Shown here: piece after piece, positions 18,817 through 29,540 of the stretch
Layout of the letters: every line of letters starts with the position of its first letter
Position numbering within the stretch: position 1 is the stretch's first letter
Assembly: GCF_002355735.1 (NCBI RefSeq)
Contig: NZ_AP014879.1
Span: forward strand, 2,697,501 to 2,761,500
Direction of reading: 5' to 3'
Source: Sulfuricaulis limicola
Lineage (GTDB): Bacteria; Pseudomonadota; Gammaproteobacteria; Acidiferrobacterales; Sulfurifustaceae
Length of the DNA stretch: 64,000 nt
Translations under genes and position numbers: made by a program
Notes under the pieces: model-generated
Databases searched by the model: none
What the model was told of the DNA's origin: nothing
The model's input: the letters and a program-made list of their open reading frames with translations, nothing else

Positions 18817-19764
18817 CTAATCCCCCCACTTCACGATCTCGCGCGCGATTTGCTCGCGTGCGTTCGTCTGTTCGCGCGCTTCGATGGCGTCGCGCTCTTC
18901 CAGCGGCCGGTCGGCGATGGCGCGGGGGCCGGTGGAGGCGAATTGCAGGTAGTCGCGGATTTCGGTGGCGGCCCTGGTGGCGCGTTGCAGCGGCTTGGGT
19001 TTCGCGTTCCAGCCCCAGTAGTCGCTGTGGCCGGCGCCGGGGTTCTCCTGCTGGCCGAGGTTGAGCGGCACGGTGGCGTCCACCCAGCGCTCGTGCCCCA
19101 GCGCCGTCGGGTAGGCGCCTTCCTCGCCCTGGCCGAGGCTTTGCCCGGCGGGAAAGGCGTACGCCAACACCATGTCGGAACCGGAGTAGAGACTGCGCGC
19201 GCCTTCGCGCAACACGCGGTCATAGGCCGGGCGCAGGCGGCGCGGCGGCTTCTGGCTCTCGAGCATGAACGTGGGCACCGCGCCGGCCATGAACACGATG
19301 CGTCCGACCGCCGGCGCGGATGGCTGAGCCTTGAGGGCGCGCATCAATTCGAAGGCGAGGCGGCAACCCATCGAATGCGCCACGATGTCGATGCGGCTGG
19401 CGCCCGCGGCGTTGGAGGCGAGAAAGCTTGCCAGCGATTCGGCGGTCTGGATCGCGTGCTGGATGCTCTTCATGTAGAACAGGAACGAGGCGATGCCCCA
19501 GTCGCCGTCGCCGGGCCAGTAGAGTTCGACGAAAGTGCGGCCGAGGCCGTAGCGCGCGTCCGCGCCGAGCTCGCCCTGGCGCCGGTGAAAGCCTTCGTAG
19601 GCTTCCTGCGCGGCTTCGGTGTCGTTGTTGTAGCCGTGGATGAGCAGGACGATATGCTGCGCGCTTGCGAGCGCCGCCGTGTCCGAGACGAAGGGGATCG
19701 CCTTGACCTCGCCGCCGACGGCGGATTCGCGGTAGGAGAGTTTGATTCTTTTGGCTGTGGGCAT
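18817..19764 (-). CDS. alpha/beta hydrolase (DUF900-like)
   Basis: 315 aa. HIVLLIHGYNN (His43) forms the oxyanion region, and the nucleophile elbow is IVAHSMGCRLA with Ser131, the G/A-x-S-x-G pattern of the fold. The length and HGYNN opening suit DUF900-type serine hydrolases or esterases. No signal peptide is seen, so it is probably cytoplasmic. Substrate unknown. It lies in the thiC island, 211 bp downstream of a membrane protein gene; the gap is filled by GC-rich hairpins, so co-transcription is uncertain. Confidence 0.82.
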   Translation of the reverse strand: MPTAKRIKLSYRESAVGGEVKAIPFVSDTAALASAQHIVLLIHGYNNDTEAAQEAYEGFHRRQGELGADARYGLGRTFVELYWPGDGDWGIASFLFYMKSIQHAIQTAESLASFLASNAAGASRIDIVAHSMGCRLAFELMRALKAQPSAPAVGRIVFMAGAVPTFMLESQKPPRRLRPAYDRVLREGARSLYSGSDMVLAYAFPAGQSLGQGEEGAYPTALGHERWVDATVPLNLGQQENPGAGHSDYWGWNAKPKPLQRATRAATEIRDYLQFASTGPRAIADRPLEERDAIEAREQTNAREQIAREIVKWGD

Positions 19765-19800
19765 GGTTAAGGTCTGTACGGTAGTTTCATATTTTGTTTG

Positions 19801-19910
19801 TCGTCATGCCCGCGTAGGCGGGCATCCAGGTTTTGAATGGTATCGCGCGCTTTGCGCGCGATGACATAAACGGCACTGGATTCCCGCTTTCGCGGGAATG
19901 ACGGCTTTGG
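19801..19910. repeat. composite GC-rich hairpin repeat
   Basis: Three hairpins in a row: CCCGCGTAGGCGGG then ATCCAGG; CGCGCGCTTTGCGCGCG; and TTCCCGCTTTCGCGGGAA then TGACGG. The first two modules, in the same order and spacing, recur at 25334-25395. The third resembles 51350-51362. It is a dispersed repeat of the 'GCGGGAATGACG' kind common in proteobacteria. Confidence 0.75.
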
Positions 19911-19975
19911 ATGTTGCGGTGACGGCACTGGATGTTTCGCAGGCTTTTTCAGCCGTTCCTGAGCCCCGGGCATGA

Positions 19976-20737
19976 TCAGGCCCTGGTACGAATCCCGCTG
20001 ATGGCGCTGACCACATCCTTGGCGATCGGCGCCACCATGCCCGCCAGCAGCGACAAGCACAGCAGCGCGATGAAGTCCTCCGGTCCCGTGATGTCTTTAT
20101 TGCGTGTCAGCACATAGGCCGTCAGCAGGGCGGCGATGGTGACGGCGGCGAGCTGGTTGCCGCGCGCCCACAGGTACTGGGTGCGGTTCTGGAAGGCATC
20201 GAGCCGGCGCGCGATCAGGTTGCCGAGGCGCACGCGCGCCTGCTGCGCGGCGCGGGACTCTTCTTCCAGGCGCGCGCCGGCCTTGGCGGTGACGCCCACA
20301 CGCGCGGTGTGTTCGGCGAAATCGGCCCACAGTTCGCTGTCGGGCTTGTGGCGCGCCGTCGTCTGCATCTTTTTGACTTCCAGGTCCTCTTTGGCGAAGA
20401 AGGCGTAGGCGTTCGGATAACGGTCTGGGAACTCGAGCGACAGGTTGGCCGCCGCCTGGATCTGGCCGAGCATGCGTTCGATCGGCTGCTCGAACAGCAC
20501 GTTTTCATAGCGCACGCCGCCGGTGGTGAGGATCATGGTCTCCTTGCGCGAAGCGGGGTCCTGCATCCAGCGGTTGAACTCCCGGCGGTGAAAGTACCGG
20601 CGCAAGCCGGTGACGCCTTTCACCAGCTCGATGAAGGCCATGGACAGGGTGCCGATGGCCGCCAGCAACAAGGAATAGGTGAGCGTGTTGGCGACGATGC
20701 GATCGATGACGTAAGCGGCGGTGGTGGTATCAGGCAT
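19976..20737 (-). CDS. membrane protein of unknown function
   Basis: 253 aa. One hydrophobic segment near residues 17-40 is followed by a charged, helical cytoplasmic region (about 42-195). Two more segments lie near 198-215 and 220-245. No recognised family. It sits in the thiC island upstream of the alpha/beta hydrolase on the same strand. The topology, a soluble helical block held between membrane anchors, is shared by many uncharacterised defence-associated proteins, but nothing in the sequence proves such a role. Confidence 0.65.
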   Translation of the reverse strand: MPDTTTAAYVIDRIVANTLTYSLLLAAIGTLSMAFIELVKGVTGLRRYFHRREFNRWMQDPASRKETMILTTGGVRYENVLFEQPIERMLGQIQAAANLSLEFPDRYPNAYAFFAKEDLEVKKMQTTARHKPDSELWADFAEHTARVGVTAKAGARLEEESRAAQQARVRLGNLIARRLDAFQNRTQYLWARGNQLAAVTIAALLTAYVLTRNKDITGPEDFIALLCLSLLAGMVAPIAKDVVSAISGIRTRA

Positions 20738-20865
20738 GTGCGGCTCCTTCGCAAATATTGTTATTGATGATGAAACGTCCCTTTTTTGACGACGTAAACC
20801 CAGGGGACATTTTCCACGGGACCCCGGCCCTTGTTAAGTCTTGCCGGACACACGGCGTGGCGCGC

Positions 20866-22053
20866 TCAGGCGCGCCGCCACAACCGGCGCATGGCGATCA
20901 GGCCCAGCACCGGCCCGGGCAGCAGCAGCCAGGCGACGCGCTCCGTCGCCGTTCCCCAGAAGGCGGTCACGAGTTCGATCGACAGGATGGTGATGGCGAA
21001 GCCGATGGCGTTCATGAAGGCGAGCGCGCTGCCGACGCGTTCGGGCGGGCAGGCCTTGGACGCCAGCGCCGAGAACTGCGGCGAATCGGCCACGACGAAA
21101 AATCCCCACGCGATCAGCAGCAGCACCGGCAGGAATCCCGGCAGACCCTGCGCCAGCGGATAAAGCAGGCAGCAGAGCGCCGAGCCGGCCAGCGCCAGGA
21201 TGGCGACCTTGCCGCTGCCCCAGCGATGGCTGACCAGGCCGCCGGCGATGCAACCGATACCGCCGGCCGTGAACACCGCCGCCGCCGCGAGGTAGACGGC
21301 ATGTCCGTCGTCGACCAGGCCCAGGTGCGCGATCAGCAACGGCATCACGGCCCAGAAGGCGTACAGCTCCCACATGTGGCCGAAATACCCGAACGACGCG
21401 GCGCGAAACGCCGGCAGGCGGTACGACTGCAGCACCCCGCCCCATTGCAGCCGGCGCGACTTGCCGTGATGCGGCCCGTCTCCCAGCCACCAGACCATGA
21501 CCGCGGCGACCAGGGCCAGCGCCGACGCCGAGTAGATGACGCCCTGCCACGTGGCCGCCACGTCCAGCCCGCGCACCAGGTGCGGCAGGCCGCTGCCGAT
21601 CACCAGCATGCCCACCAGCCAGCCGAGCACGTTGCCGGCTTTCTCCGGCGCCCAGCTCACCACCAGTTTCATGCCGATCGGGTACACCCCGGCGAGCGCC
21701 ATGCCCGTGAGAAAACGGAAGAACAGCGCGTCCGACAGCCCCGGGGACATGGCGAAGGCGGCATTGGCAAACGCGGCGAGCACGGCACAGACGCCGAAGA
21801 TGCGGCTGGCGGAGAAGCGGTCGGCGAGGCCCGAGAGGCTGATGCCGAGGGTGCCGCTGATGAAGCCGAGCTGCACGGCGCTGGTCAGGTGCCCCAGCTC
21901 GAGCGGCGTCAGCCCCCAGGCCGCGTGCAATGAATCCGCGACCGCGTTGGCGCTGAACCACGGCGAGGCGCCCAGCAGTTCGGCGAGGACGATGACGGCG
22001 AGGGCGGAACGGGTGGTCACGCGATCGGGGCTCATGGCATTTTCATCTCGCAT
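20866..22053 (-). CDS. MFS transporter
   Basis: About 395 aa with 12 hydrophobic segments; [14 protein letters not shown] is the MFS loop 2-3 signature. An acidic residue pair in the second half ([10 protein letters not shown]) is typical of drug or metabolite exporters. The ATG at 22053 follows CGGAG; a GTG one codon earlier and an ATG six codons later are alternatives. It lies 40 bp after the Fic gene on the same strand. Its GC content resembles the core genome, so it may be older than the rest of the island. Confidence 0.82.
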   Translation of the reverse strand: MRDENAMSPDRVTTRSALAVIVLAELLGASPWFSANAVADSLHAAWGLTPLELGHLTSAVQLGFISGTLGISLSGLADRFSASRIFGVCAVLAAFANAAFAMSPGLSDALFFRFLTGMALAGVYPIGMKLVVSWAPEKAGNVLGWLVGMLVIGSGLPHLVRGLDVAATWQGVIYSASALALVAAVMVWWLGDGPHHGKSRRLQWGGVLQSYRLPAFRAASFGYFGHMWELYAFWAVMPLLIAHLGLVDDGHAVYLAAAAVFTAGGIGCIAGGLVSHRWGSGKVAILALAGSALCCLLYPLAQGLPGFLPVLLLIAWGFFVVADSPQFSALASKACPPERVGSALAFMNAIGFAITILSIELVTAFWGTATERVAWLLLPGPVLGLIAMRRLWRRA

Positions 22054-22092
22054 CACGCTCCGGAAACAACATGTGTTCCGGCCAAGTCTTGC

Positions 22093-22680
22093 CTATGGCC
22101 GACGCACGAATTCGGTCAGCTTGCCGTAATCGCCCTTGTCCGCGGCGCGCAAGGCATCTAGATAGGCGACCCTGACTTCGCCTTGCGGGACGCCACTCAT
22201 ACCGCCCCAGGTAAACGGCGGCCGGTGCAGAACCTTTTCCAGCAGGAGATCGGTGAGCAAGCGCGCGTGGCGGCCGTTGCCATTGGGGAACGGATGAATC
22301 CACACCAGCCGATGATGGAAGCGGCAGGCGATTTCATCCGGCGGGTAGGATTTGTGTTCGATCTGCGCCTTGGTGTCCTCGCACAGCTTGTGCAGCTCTA
22401 CACCGATGTGCGCCTTCGGCACGCCGATGTTCTTGTCACTGGTGCGAAATTTCCCGGCCCATTTCCACACGCGGCCGAACATCTGGCGATGCAATTTGCG
22501 GATGAAGGCTTCGTCGAGAATGGATTTGGGGCGCGACGTGTTCAGGCCTTGCATGGCCTCGACGATGTTTTCCTGCTCCAGGCGATTGAGCTCCTCCCGG
22601 GTGGTGACGTGGGTAGGAATCAAGCCTTCGGCTTCATCCGGATCCAGCGGTGTGGCGCCGGTCGTCCGCGTTTCGCTCAC
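22093..22680 (-). CDS. Fic-domain protein, 'mobile mystery protein B'
   Basis: 195 aa. The Fic active site is HPFPNGNGRH at about 129-138 (HxFx[DN]GNGR), preceded by the helical core LHRQMFGRVWKWAGKFR. Fic enzymes transfer AMP or related groups to protein hydroxyls. The family with TPLDPDEAEGLIP near the start is known as mobile mystery protein B, always paired with protein A. GTG at 22680 is chosen because it lies four bases after the stop of gene A and starts the conserved sequence; an ATG at 22758 would overlap gene A. Probably the toxin-like half of the pair. Confidence 0.88.
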   Translation of the reverse strand: MSETRTTGATPLDPDEAEGLIPTHVTTREELNRLEQENIVEAMQGLNTSRPKSILDEAFIRKLHRQMFGRVWKWAGKFRTSDKNIGVPKAHIGVELHKLCEDTKAQIEHKSYPPDEIACRFHHRLVWIHPFPNGNGRHARLLTDLLLEKVLHRPPFTWGGMSGVPQGEVRVAYLDALRAADKGDYGKLTEFVRRP

Positions 22681-22684
22681 GCGC

Positions 22685-23146
22685 TCAGTCCCAGAATGTT
22701 TTCGGCAACTTGTGCAGCAGGGACGCGGCGGCGGCTTCCGTGGCCTTCGCCGCTTCATCTTTTGCCAGGGCCTGATCTTCCAGCGCCATGGTATGCGAGG
22801 CGCGCGCCAGGTCCTGCCGGACTTTCTGTCTGGCCTGTTTCAGCAAGGTGTCCTTGAGCGTGGTCTTGGGAACGATGGCATAGACCAGCATGCAGTCCAT
22901 GGCCTCGGCCGCGCGCCGCAGGGTTTTGAGCGTGGTCGCGCCGCTCGCCTCCAGGCGCTCCATGTCTCCAACCCACATCTTGCTGACGCCCATGCGCCGG
23001 CCCAGCTGGCGTCCGCTCATACCGAGCGCGTCCCGGATCGCCCGGATCCAGCCTTTTTTGGGTGGCGGCAAATCACGCAGCGGCGCAAACCGGACCAGAC
23101 TTGCATCCAGTTGCTCAAGGGCGGTTTTCTGGTATTTCTTGACCAT
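22685..23146 (-). CDS. HTH regulator, 'mobile mystery protein A'
   Basis: 153 aa. KGWIRAIRDALGMSGRQLGR, then RMGVSKMWVGDMERLEASG, is the XRE-type helix-turn-helix, followed by TLKTLRRAAEAMDCMLVYAIVP, the family's diagnostic ending. A basic helical tail follows. The pair A-B is found mostly on plasmids and mobile regions. A is the upstream gene, likely the antitoxin and repressor. Three 18-bp palindromes spaced 33 bp apart lie directly before its start, and a promoter sits within them (see that entry), which fits autoregulation. Confidence 0.88.
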   Translation of the reverse strand: MVKKYQKTALEQLDASLVRFAPLRDLPPPKKGWIRAIRDALGMSGRQLGRRMGVSKMWVGDMERLEASGATTLKTLRRAAEAMDCMLVYAIVPKTTLKDTLLKQARQKVRQDLARASHTMALEDQALAKDEAAKATEAAAASLLHKLPKTFWD

Positions 23147-23149
23147 TAA

Positions 23150-23233
23150 GTAAGTATATATACTTACTTTTTATTGTAAATAGTAAATGTATAGACTTAC
23201 TATTTTATTAATTACGTAAGTATATAAGCTTAC
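23150..23233 (-). promoter_or_regulatory. triple phased operator with embedded promoter
   Basis: Three 18-bp palindromes: GTAAGTATATATACTTAC (23150-23167, perfect), GTAAATGTATAGACTTAC (23183-23200) and GTAAGTATATAAGCTTAC (23216-23233). Start-to-start spacing is exactly 33 bp, about three helical turns, so bound dimers would lie on one DNA face. On the minus strand TTTACA (23175-23180) and TATACT (23153-23158) form a 16-bp-spaced promoter whose start would fall at or next to the gene A ATG. No Shine-Dalgarno precedes that ATG, so the message may be leaderless. The -10 lies inside operator 1. Confidence 0.75.
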
Positions 23234-23249
23234 AATTCAAGCGATAACA

Positions 23250-25292
<2,043 letters not shown>

Positions 25293-25333
25293 TCAAGCTA
25301 AAGGATTCCCGGGGGGAATGCAACCGACGAAGT

Positions 25334-25395
25334 CGCCCCCCGCGAAAGCGGGGGTCCAGGCCTTTTATGTGAGCGCGCGCGAAGCGCGCGATTCC
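25334..25395. repeat. composite GC-rich hairpin repeat, second copy
   Basis: CCCCCGCGAAAGCGGGGG then TCCAGG, followed after about 13 bases by GCGCGCGCGAAGCGCGCG. It has the same module order as 19801-19860. It lies between the thiC leader and the methyltransferase gene. Confidence 0.7.
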
Positions 25396-25499
25396 ATTAA
25401 TACGTCTTCCTGAATAGGCGTATAAAAGCCCTCGGCTTGCACGCCCCAAACAAACTTAATAGGCTAGGCACCCTCTTTGGCCTTACTCCGAGTGGTTTT

Positions 25500-26162
25500 A
25501 TGGATTCACTGAATTTTGAAGTCGCGCGTACCTCCATGATCCTCAACCAGATGCGAGCCTGGCTGGTGCACGACGACCGCGTGCTGGAGCTGATCGCGCG
25601 CATGCCGCGCCAGGACTACGTGCCGGCGGCCTGCCGCAACCTCGCGTACGCGGACATGAACATCCCGCTCGGCCACGGCGAGGTGATGATGGCGCCCAAG
25701 CTCGAGGCGCGCCTGGTGCAGGAACTGGAGATCAACCCTGCCGACAAGATTCTCGAAATCGGCACCGGCAGCGGCTTCATGACGGCGCTGCTGGCGGCGC
25801 TCGGGCGGCACGTCATCAGCGTCGAGATCCGCCCCGAATTCACCGTCGAGGCCGCGACCAGACTCGCGCACCACGGCGTGCGCAACATCACCCTCGAAAC
25901 CGGCGATGGCGCGCGCGGCTGGGACCGCCAGCAACCTTACGACGTGATCCTGCTCACCGGCTCGACACCGATCCTGCCCGCGGCGTTCCAGCAGAGCCTC
26001 GCCATCGGCGGGCGCCTGATCGCGATCGTGGGCACGGCGCCGGCGATGGAAGTCAGGCGCATCCGCCGGCTCGGCGAGCATTCCTTCGAGGAAAAATCGC
26101 TGTTCGAAACCGTCATTCCGAAGTTGCAGAACGCGCTCGAACCCGCCCGCTTCGTGTTTTGA
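25500..26162 (+). CDS. protein-L-isoaspartate O-methyltransferase family protein
   Basis: 220 aa. VHDDRVLELIARMPRQDYVP near the N-terminus and the SAM-binding motif ILEIGTGSGFMTALLA at about 82-97 identify the PCMT family. It lacks the exact pattern of classical Pcm (shorter, with GEVMMAPKLEARLVQEL replacing the usual ISQP segment), so it may methylate something other than isoaspartate. ATG at 25500 chosen because family homology starts there. Followed by rhodanese and waaA, an arrangement I associate with gammaproteobacterial tolC-waaA regions. Confidence 0.85.
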   Translation: MDSLNFEVARTSMILNQMRAWLVHDDRVLELIARMPRQDYVPAACRNLAYADMNIPLGHGEVMMAPKLEARLVQELEINPADKILEIGTGSGFMTALLAALGRHVISVEIRPEFTVEAATRLAHHGVRNITLETGDGARGWDRQQPYDVILLTGSTPILPAAFQQSLAIGGRLIAIVGTAPAMEVRRIRRLGEHSFEEKSLFETVIPKLQNALEPARFVF

Positions 26163-26165
26163 TTG

Positions 26166-26258
26166 AATAGACAGGATTAACAGGATTAGAAATGTTGATC
26201 CGGAATCATTGCAGCTTTTTCCGGTGCGCTTCGCTGACGCTCAGCGCACCCTACGATA
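26166..26258. repeat. two short dispersed repeats
   Basis: ATAGACAGGATTAACAGGAT at 26167-26186 recurs at 40873 and, inverted, at 40930-40957. A hairpin GGTGCGCTTCGCTGACGCTC then AGCGCACC lies at 26222-26250. Both are intergenic repeat types, with no gene content in the 150 bp. Confidence 0.65.
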
Positions 26259-26313
26259 CTTTCGCCGGTGTGACGAACATTTTTTCAGCGAGCTACTGAT
26301 CGGTAATTTCCCC

Positions 26314-26637
26314 ATGATCCGTCAAATGAGCGTCCAGGAGCTTAAGGAAAAGCTCGACAAGGGCGAGAAAAACCTGGTGGTGATTGACGTGCGCGAACCG
26401 TGGGAGCTGGGCATCTGCTCGCTGCCCGGCGCCGTCTCCATCCCGATGCGCGCGGTCCCGGCACGCTACCCGGAGTTGTCGAAGGATGCCGAGCTCGCGG
26501 TGCTGTGCCATCACGGGATGCGCAGCCAGCAGGTGGCGCTGTACCTGGAGCGCATGGGTTTCAGCAAGCTCAACAACGTGACGGGCGGCATCGCCGCCTG
26601 GGCGCGTGACATCGACCCGAAGATGCCGACCTACTAA
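26314..26637 (+). CDS. single-domain rhodanese-like protein
   Basis: 107 aa. VVIDVREPWELGICSLPGAVSIP and the active-site loop CHHGMRS (Cys at about 66) define a single-domain rhodanese of the GlpE type, which carries sulfur as a persulfide. ATG at 26314 gives the normal domain length; a longer frame upstream lies in repeat DNA. It is followed after 21 bp by the NTF2-like gene, probably in one operon. Confidence 0.9.
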   Translation: MIRQMSVQELKEKLDKGEKNLVVIDVREPWELGICSLPGAVSIPMRAVPARYPELSKDAELAVLCHHGMRSQQVALYLERMGFSKLNNVTGGIAAWARDIDPKMPTY

Positions 26638-26658
26638 AGGCGCGAGCCACGGACGGTC

Positions 26659-27078
26659 ATGGACGAAACCCGCTACGAAACCCCGCAGGAAGCCGAGGCC
26701 GCCTTCTACGCCGCCTTCATCAAGCGCGACGTAAACGCGATGATGGAGGTGTGGGCCGCGGACGACAACATCAGCTGCATCCATCCGCTCGGCCCGATCC
26801 TGGTCGGACGCGCCGCCATTCGCGAATCCTGGGAAGGGATTTTCCGCAACTCGCCGGAGATGCAGATCATGATCAACGGCCGCTCGCGCGGGCGCGACGG
26901 GTCGTTCGCGATTCACGTCGTGGAGGAACATGTCCGCACCGGCAACGAACCGCCGGGCACGCCGATGCACGCGACCAACGTCTACCGTCTCACCGACAGC
27001 GGCTGGCGCATGGTGCTGCACCACGCCTCGCCCTCTCCGCCGCCGGCCGCGAAGGCCGGCACGCCGACGCTGCATTAA
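26659..27078 (+). CDS. NTF2-like / SnoaL-type protein
   Basis: 139 aa. EAEAAFYAAFIKRDVNAMMEVWAADDNISCIHPLGPILVGRAAIRESWEGIF is the cone-shaped NTF2 fold typical of DUF4440/SnoaL proteins. WRMVLHHASP ends the fold. Such proteins bind small ligands or act as isomerase-like enzymes. Its role here is unknown. It overlaps nothing and follows the rhodanese gene closely. Confidence 0.83.
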   Translation: MDETRYETPQEAEAAFYAAFIKRDVNAMMEVWAADDNISCIHPLGPILVGRAAIRESWEGIFRNSPEMQIMINGRSRGRDGSFAIHVVEEHVRTGNEPPGTPMHATNVYRLTDSGWRMVLHHASPSPPPAAKAGTPTLH

Positions 27079-27099
27079 ATATTATTTTTTGGAACCGCA

Positions 27100-27270
27100 G
27101 ATGAACGCGGATTAAAAAAACAGTAACACGTAGGGCGCAATAGCGAAGCGTATTGCGCCGAATGGAAACCGTGTGCCACGTAGCATCCGGCGGGTTACGT
27201 CGCTGCGCGACTAACCCGCCCTACGAGTTAACTCGCCCTACCGAGCTGTTTTTGATCCGCGTTAATCCGC
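27100..27270. repeat. cluster of dispersed hairpin repeats
   Basis: Between the NTF2-like gene and waaA: GGGCGCAATAGCGAAGCGTA then TTGCGCC (27134-27160), GGCGGGTTA paired with TAACCCGCC (27190-27222), and GATGAACGCGGATTAA facing GATCCGCGTTAATCCGCGG. Related fragments occur at 26222 and 39880. No gene is seen. Confidence 0.65.
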
Positions 27271-27279
27271 GGTCCCGGC

Positions 27280-28551
27280 TTATTTCAATAATTCTTCGAT
27301 CAACCGCATGTTGGCCGTGAGCGCGCCGCGGTTTTCCTCCACCATCTTGCGGCCGGCGAGGCCGGCGCTGTCGCGGCGGTTGGCGTTGCCGAGAAAATCC
27401 GACACCGCCGGCGCCAGCTGATGCGGCGACTGGATCTGCACCCCGGCGCCGCGCTCCAGCGTCATCTGGCTGATTTCCTGGAAGTTGAACATGTGCGGGC
27501 CGAACACCACCGGCTTGCCCACCGCCGAGGCCTCCAGCAGGTTGTGGCCGCCGGTTGGCACCAGGCTGCCGCCGATGAAGGCGATGTCGGCGGCGCCGAA
27601 AAACAGTTGCAGCTCGCCCATGGTGTCGCCGACCAGGATTTCGACCGCCGGGTCGATCGCGCCGGGCGTTTCGCTGCGCAGCGCGATGCGATGGTTCTTT
27701 TTGCACAGCCGGGCCACGGCCGCAAAGCGTTCCGGGTGGCGCGGCACCAGCACCAGCAGCATGTTGGCGAAGCGCGCCTGCCTTTTCAGCTGCGCCAGAG
27801 CCGCCAGCACCAGCTCCTCCTCGCCCTCGTGGGTGCTGGCCGCGAGCCACACGGGGCGGTCCTGGCCCCAGCCAAGGCGCAGCACCTCGGCGGCCTCGCG
27901 CAGGCTCGCGCCCATGTTGATCTCGAACTTGATGCTGCCGGTAACCTCGACGGTTTCCGGGACGGCGCCGAGCGTGAGCAGCCGCTGCGCGTCTGCCCGG
28001 GATTGCGCGGCGAAACGGCTCACCTGTCGCAGCGTGGCGCGCGCCAGCCCGGCGAAGCGCTGGTACTTGCGCATCGAGGATTCCGACATGCGCACGTTGG
28101 TGACGAACACCGGAATCGCGCGCGCCCGGCACAAATGAAAGATGTTCGGCCACAGCTCGGTTTCCATCACGACCGCCATCACGGGGTTGGCGCGGTCGAG
28201 GAAGCGTTCGACCGCGCCGGGGTAGTCGTAGGGCGCGTAGCAATGCGCGACACTGCCGCCGAACAGCTCACGCACCTGCGCCGAGCCGGTCGGCGTCATG
28301 GTGGTGATGAGCAGCGGGTATTCGGGATAACGCACGGTGAGTTCGTGCACCAGCGGCGCGGCGGCGCGCACTTCGCCGACCGACACCGCGTGGATCCAGA
28401 TCGCGCGCGGCGGCGGCAGCGGCTCGATGAAGCCGAAGCGCTCGGGGATGCGGCGCCAGTAATCCGGGTTGCTGAATCCGCGCCAGATGATGCGCAGCAG
28501 CACATACGGCGTCAGCAGGCGCAGCAACCAGATGTAGAGATGGCGGCTCAT
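27280..28551 (-). CDS. waaA: 3-deoxy-D-manno-octulosonic acid (Kdo) transferase
   Basis: 423 aa; adds Kdo to lipid A at the inner membrane, the first step of LPS core assembly. N-terminal anchor (about 3-22), then IWIHAVSVGEVRAAAPLV with the catalytic Glu, ITTMTPTGSAQV, and VVMETELWPNI: all hallmark WaaA blocks. The C-terminal half carries FIGGSLVPTGGHNLLEA. The ATG at 28551 overlaps the waaC stop as ATGA, so the two are coupled. A frame upstream of this ATG lies in waaC. Confidence 0.96.
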   Translation of the reverse strand: MSRHLYIWLLRLLTPYVLLRIIWRGFSNPDYWRRIPERFGFIEPLPPPRAIWIHAVSVGEVRAAAPLVHELTVRYPEYPLLITTMTPTGSAQVRELFGGSVAHCYAPYDYPGAVERFLDRANPVMAVVMETELWPNIFHLCRARAIPVFVTNVRMSESSMRKYQRFAGLARATLRQVSRFAAQSRADAQRLLTLGAVPETVEVTGSIKFEINMGASLREAAEVLRLGWGQDRPVWLAASTHEGEEELVLAALAQLKRQARFANMLLVLVPRHPERFAAVARLCKKNHRIALRSETPGAIDPAVEILVGDTMGELQLFFGAADIAFIGGSLVPTGGHNLLEASAVGKPVVFGPHMFNFQEISQMTLERGAGVQIQSPHQLAPAVSDFLGNANRRDSAGLAGRKMVEENRGALTANMRLIEELLK

Positions 28552-29513
28552 AACAGACCCAAACCCGTAAGCGCCTGTTTCACCGCCACCGGTTCCGGCA
28601 CGCGGCCGACATCGCCGAGATTGCACGCGCTCCCGGAGCGGGTGGCGAGCACGCCGGTCAGCGCCGGCGAGGAATCGGTGTAGATCGCGACCGTCGGGCG
28701 GCCGAGCGCGACGGCCAGATGCACCAGCCCGGTGTCCACGCCCACTACCGCGTGCGCGCGACCCATGAGCGCGGCGAGTTCGCGCAGGCTGAGGCGCGGC
28801 AACACCGTGGCCCGCTTCAGTGACTGCGCGATCTCACGGGCGTGCTGTTCTTCCGCGGCGCTGCCCCATGGCAGCAGCAAGGCGATGCCGTGGCCTTCCA
28901 GCTCCTGCCCGAGCGCGACCCAATGCGCCGCCGGCCAGCGCTTGCTGTCGCGGCTGGTGGCGTGCAGGCCGACGATGAATTTTTTCGGGACGGTGAAGGA
29001 AAACGACGCCTTGGGCGCACGGATGCCGTAATCGGGCGGCGTTTGCGGCAACGGATACCCCAGGGCCTGCGCCGCGAGATCGCGATTGCGCTCGACCGCG
29101 TGCCGACCGCATGGCACATGAAAGCACTGATCGTAAAAACCGGCCGCCAGCGATTCGCGCGCCGTGGTCCGGTCCTGCCCGCAGGACGGGCCGCGCGCCA
29201 GGCGCGCCAGCCAGGCGCTTTTCACCAGTCCCTGGGTGTCGATGATCTTGTCATAGCTTTCGGCTTTCAGCTCGCGGCGAAAGCGCGCGAACTCGCGCCA
29301 CGTGGCCGGACTTAGCAGGCCGCGGCGCCAGCGGCGCAACGCCACCGGAATCACCCGGCGCACCGCGGGATGCAGGCGCGGAATCTCGGCAAAGCCTTCC
29401 TCCACCAACCAGTCGATCTCGACGCCGGGCGCGCGGGAAACGATATCGGAGACCGCCGGCAGGTTGTGAATCACGTCGCCGAGCGAGGAGGTTTTTATTA
29501 TCAATAAACGCAC
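28548..29513 (-). CDS. waaC: lipopolysaccharide heptosyltransferase I
   Basis: 321 aa, GT9 family; transfers the first heptose to Kdo. RLLIIKTSSLGDVIHNLPAVSDI opens the protein, FIVGLHATSRDSKRWP is the nucleotide-sugar site, and VVGVDTGLVHLAVALGRPTVAIYTDSSP is the C-terminal signature. The GTG at 29513 is the only start that gives the family N-terminus; the frame upstream runs into the divergent glycosyltransferase gene. Start codons of the two divergent genes are only 27 bp apart, so promoter elements must lie inside coding DNA. Confidence 0.94.
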   Translation of the reverse strand: MRLLIIKTSSLGDVIHNLPAVSDIVSRAPGVEIDWLVEEGFAEIPRLHPAVRRVIPVALRRWRRGLLSPATWREFARFRRELKAESYDKIIDTQGLVKSAWLARLARGPSCGQDRTTARESLAAGFYDQCFHVPCGRHAVERNRDLAAQALGYPLPQTPPDYGIRAPKASFSFTVPKKFIVGLHATSRDSKRWPAAHWVALGQELEGHGIALLLPWGSAAEEQHAREIAQSLKRATVLPRLSLRELAALMGRAHAVVGVDTGLVHLAVALGRPTVAIYTDSSPALTGVLATRSGSACNLGDVGRVPEPVAVKQALTGLGLL

Positions 29514-29540
29514 GCGCGGATTTTCGCATAGAATGACGCC

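Noticed and set aside
23148-23233. Possible CRISPR-like spacing of the three 18-bp repeats
   Set aside because: The units are palindromic operators 33 bp apart with AT-rich 15-bp gaps, lie at a regulator start, and there are no cas genes.
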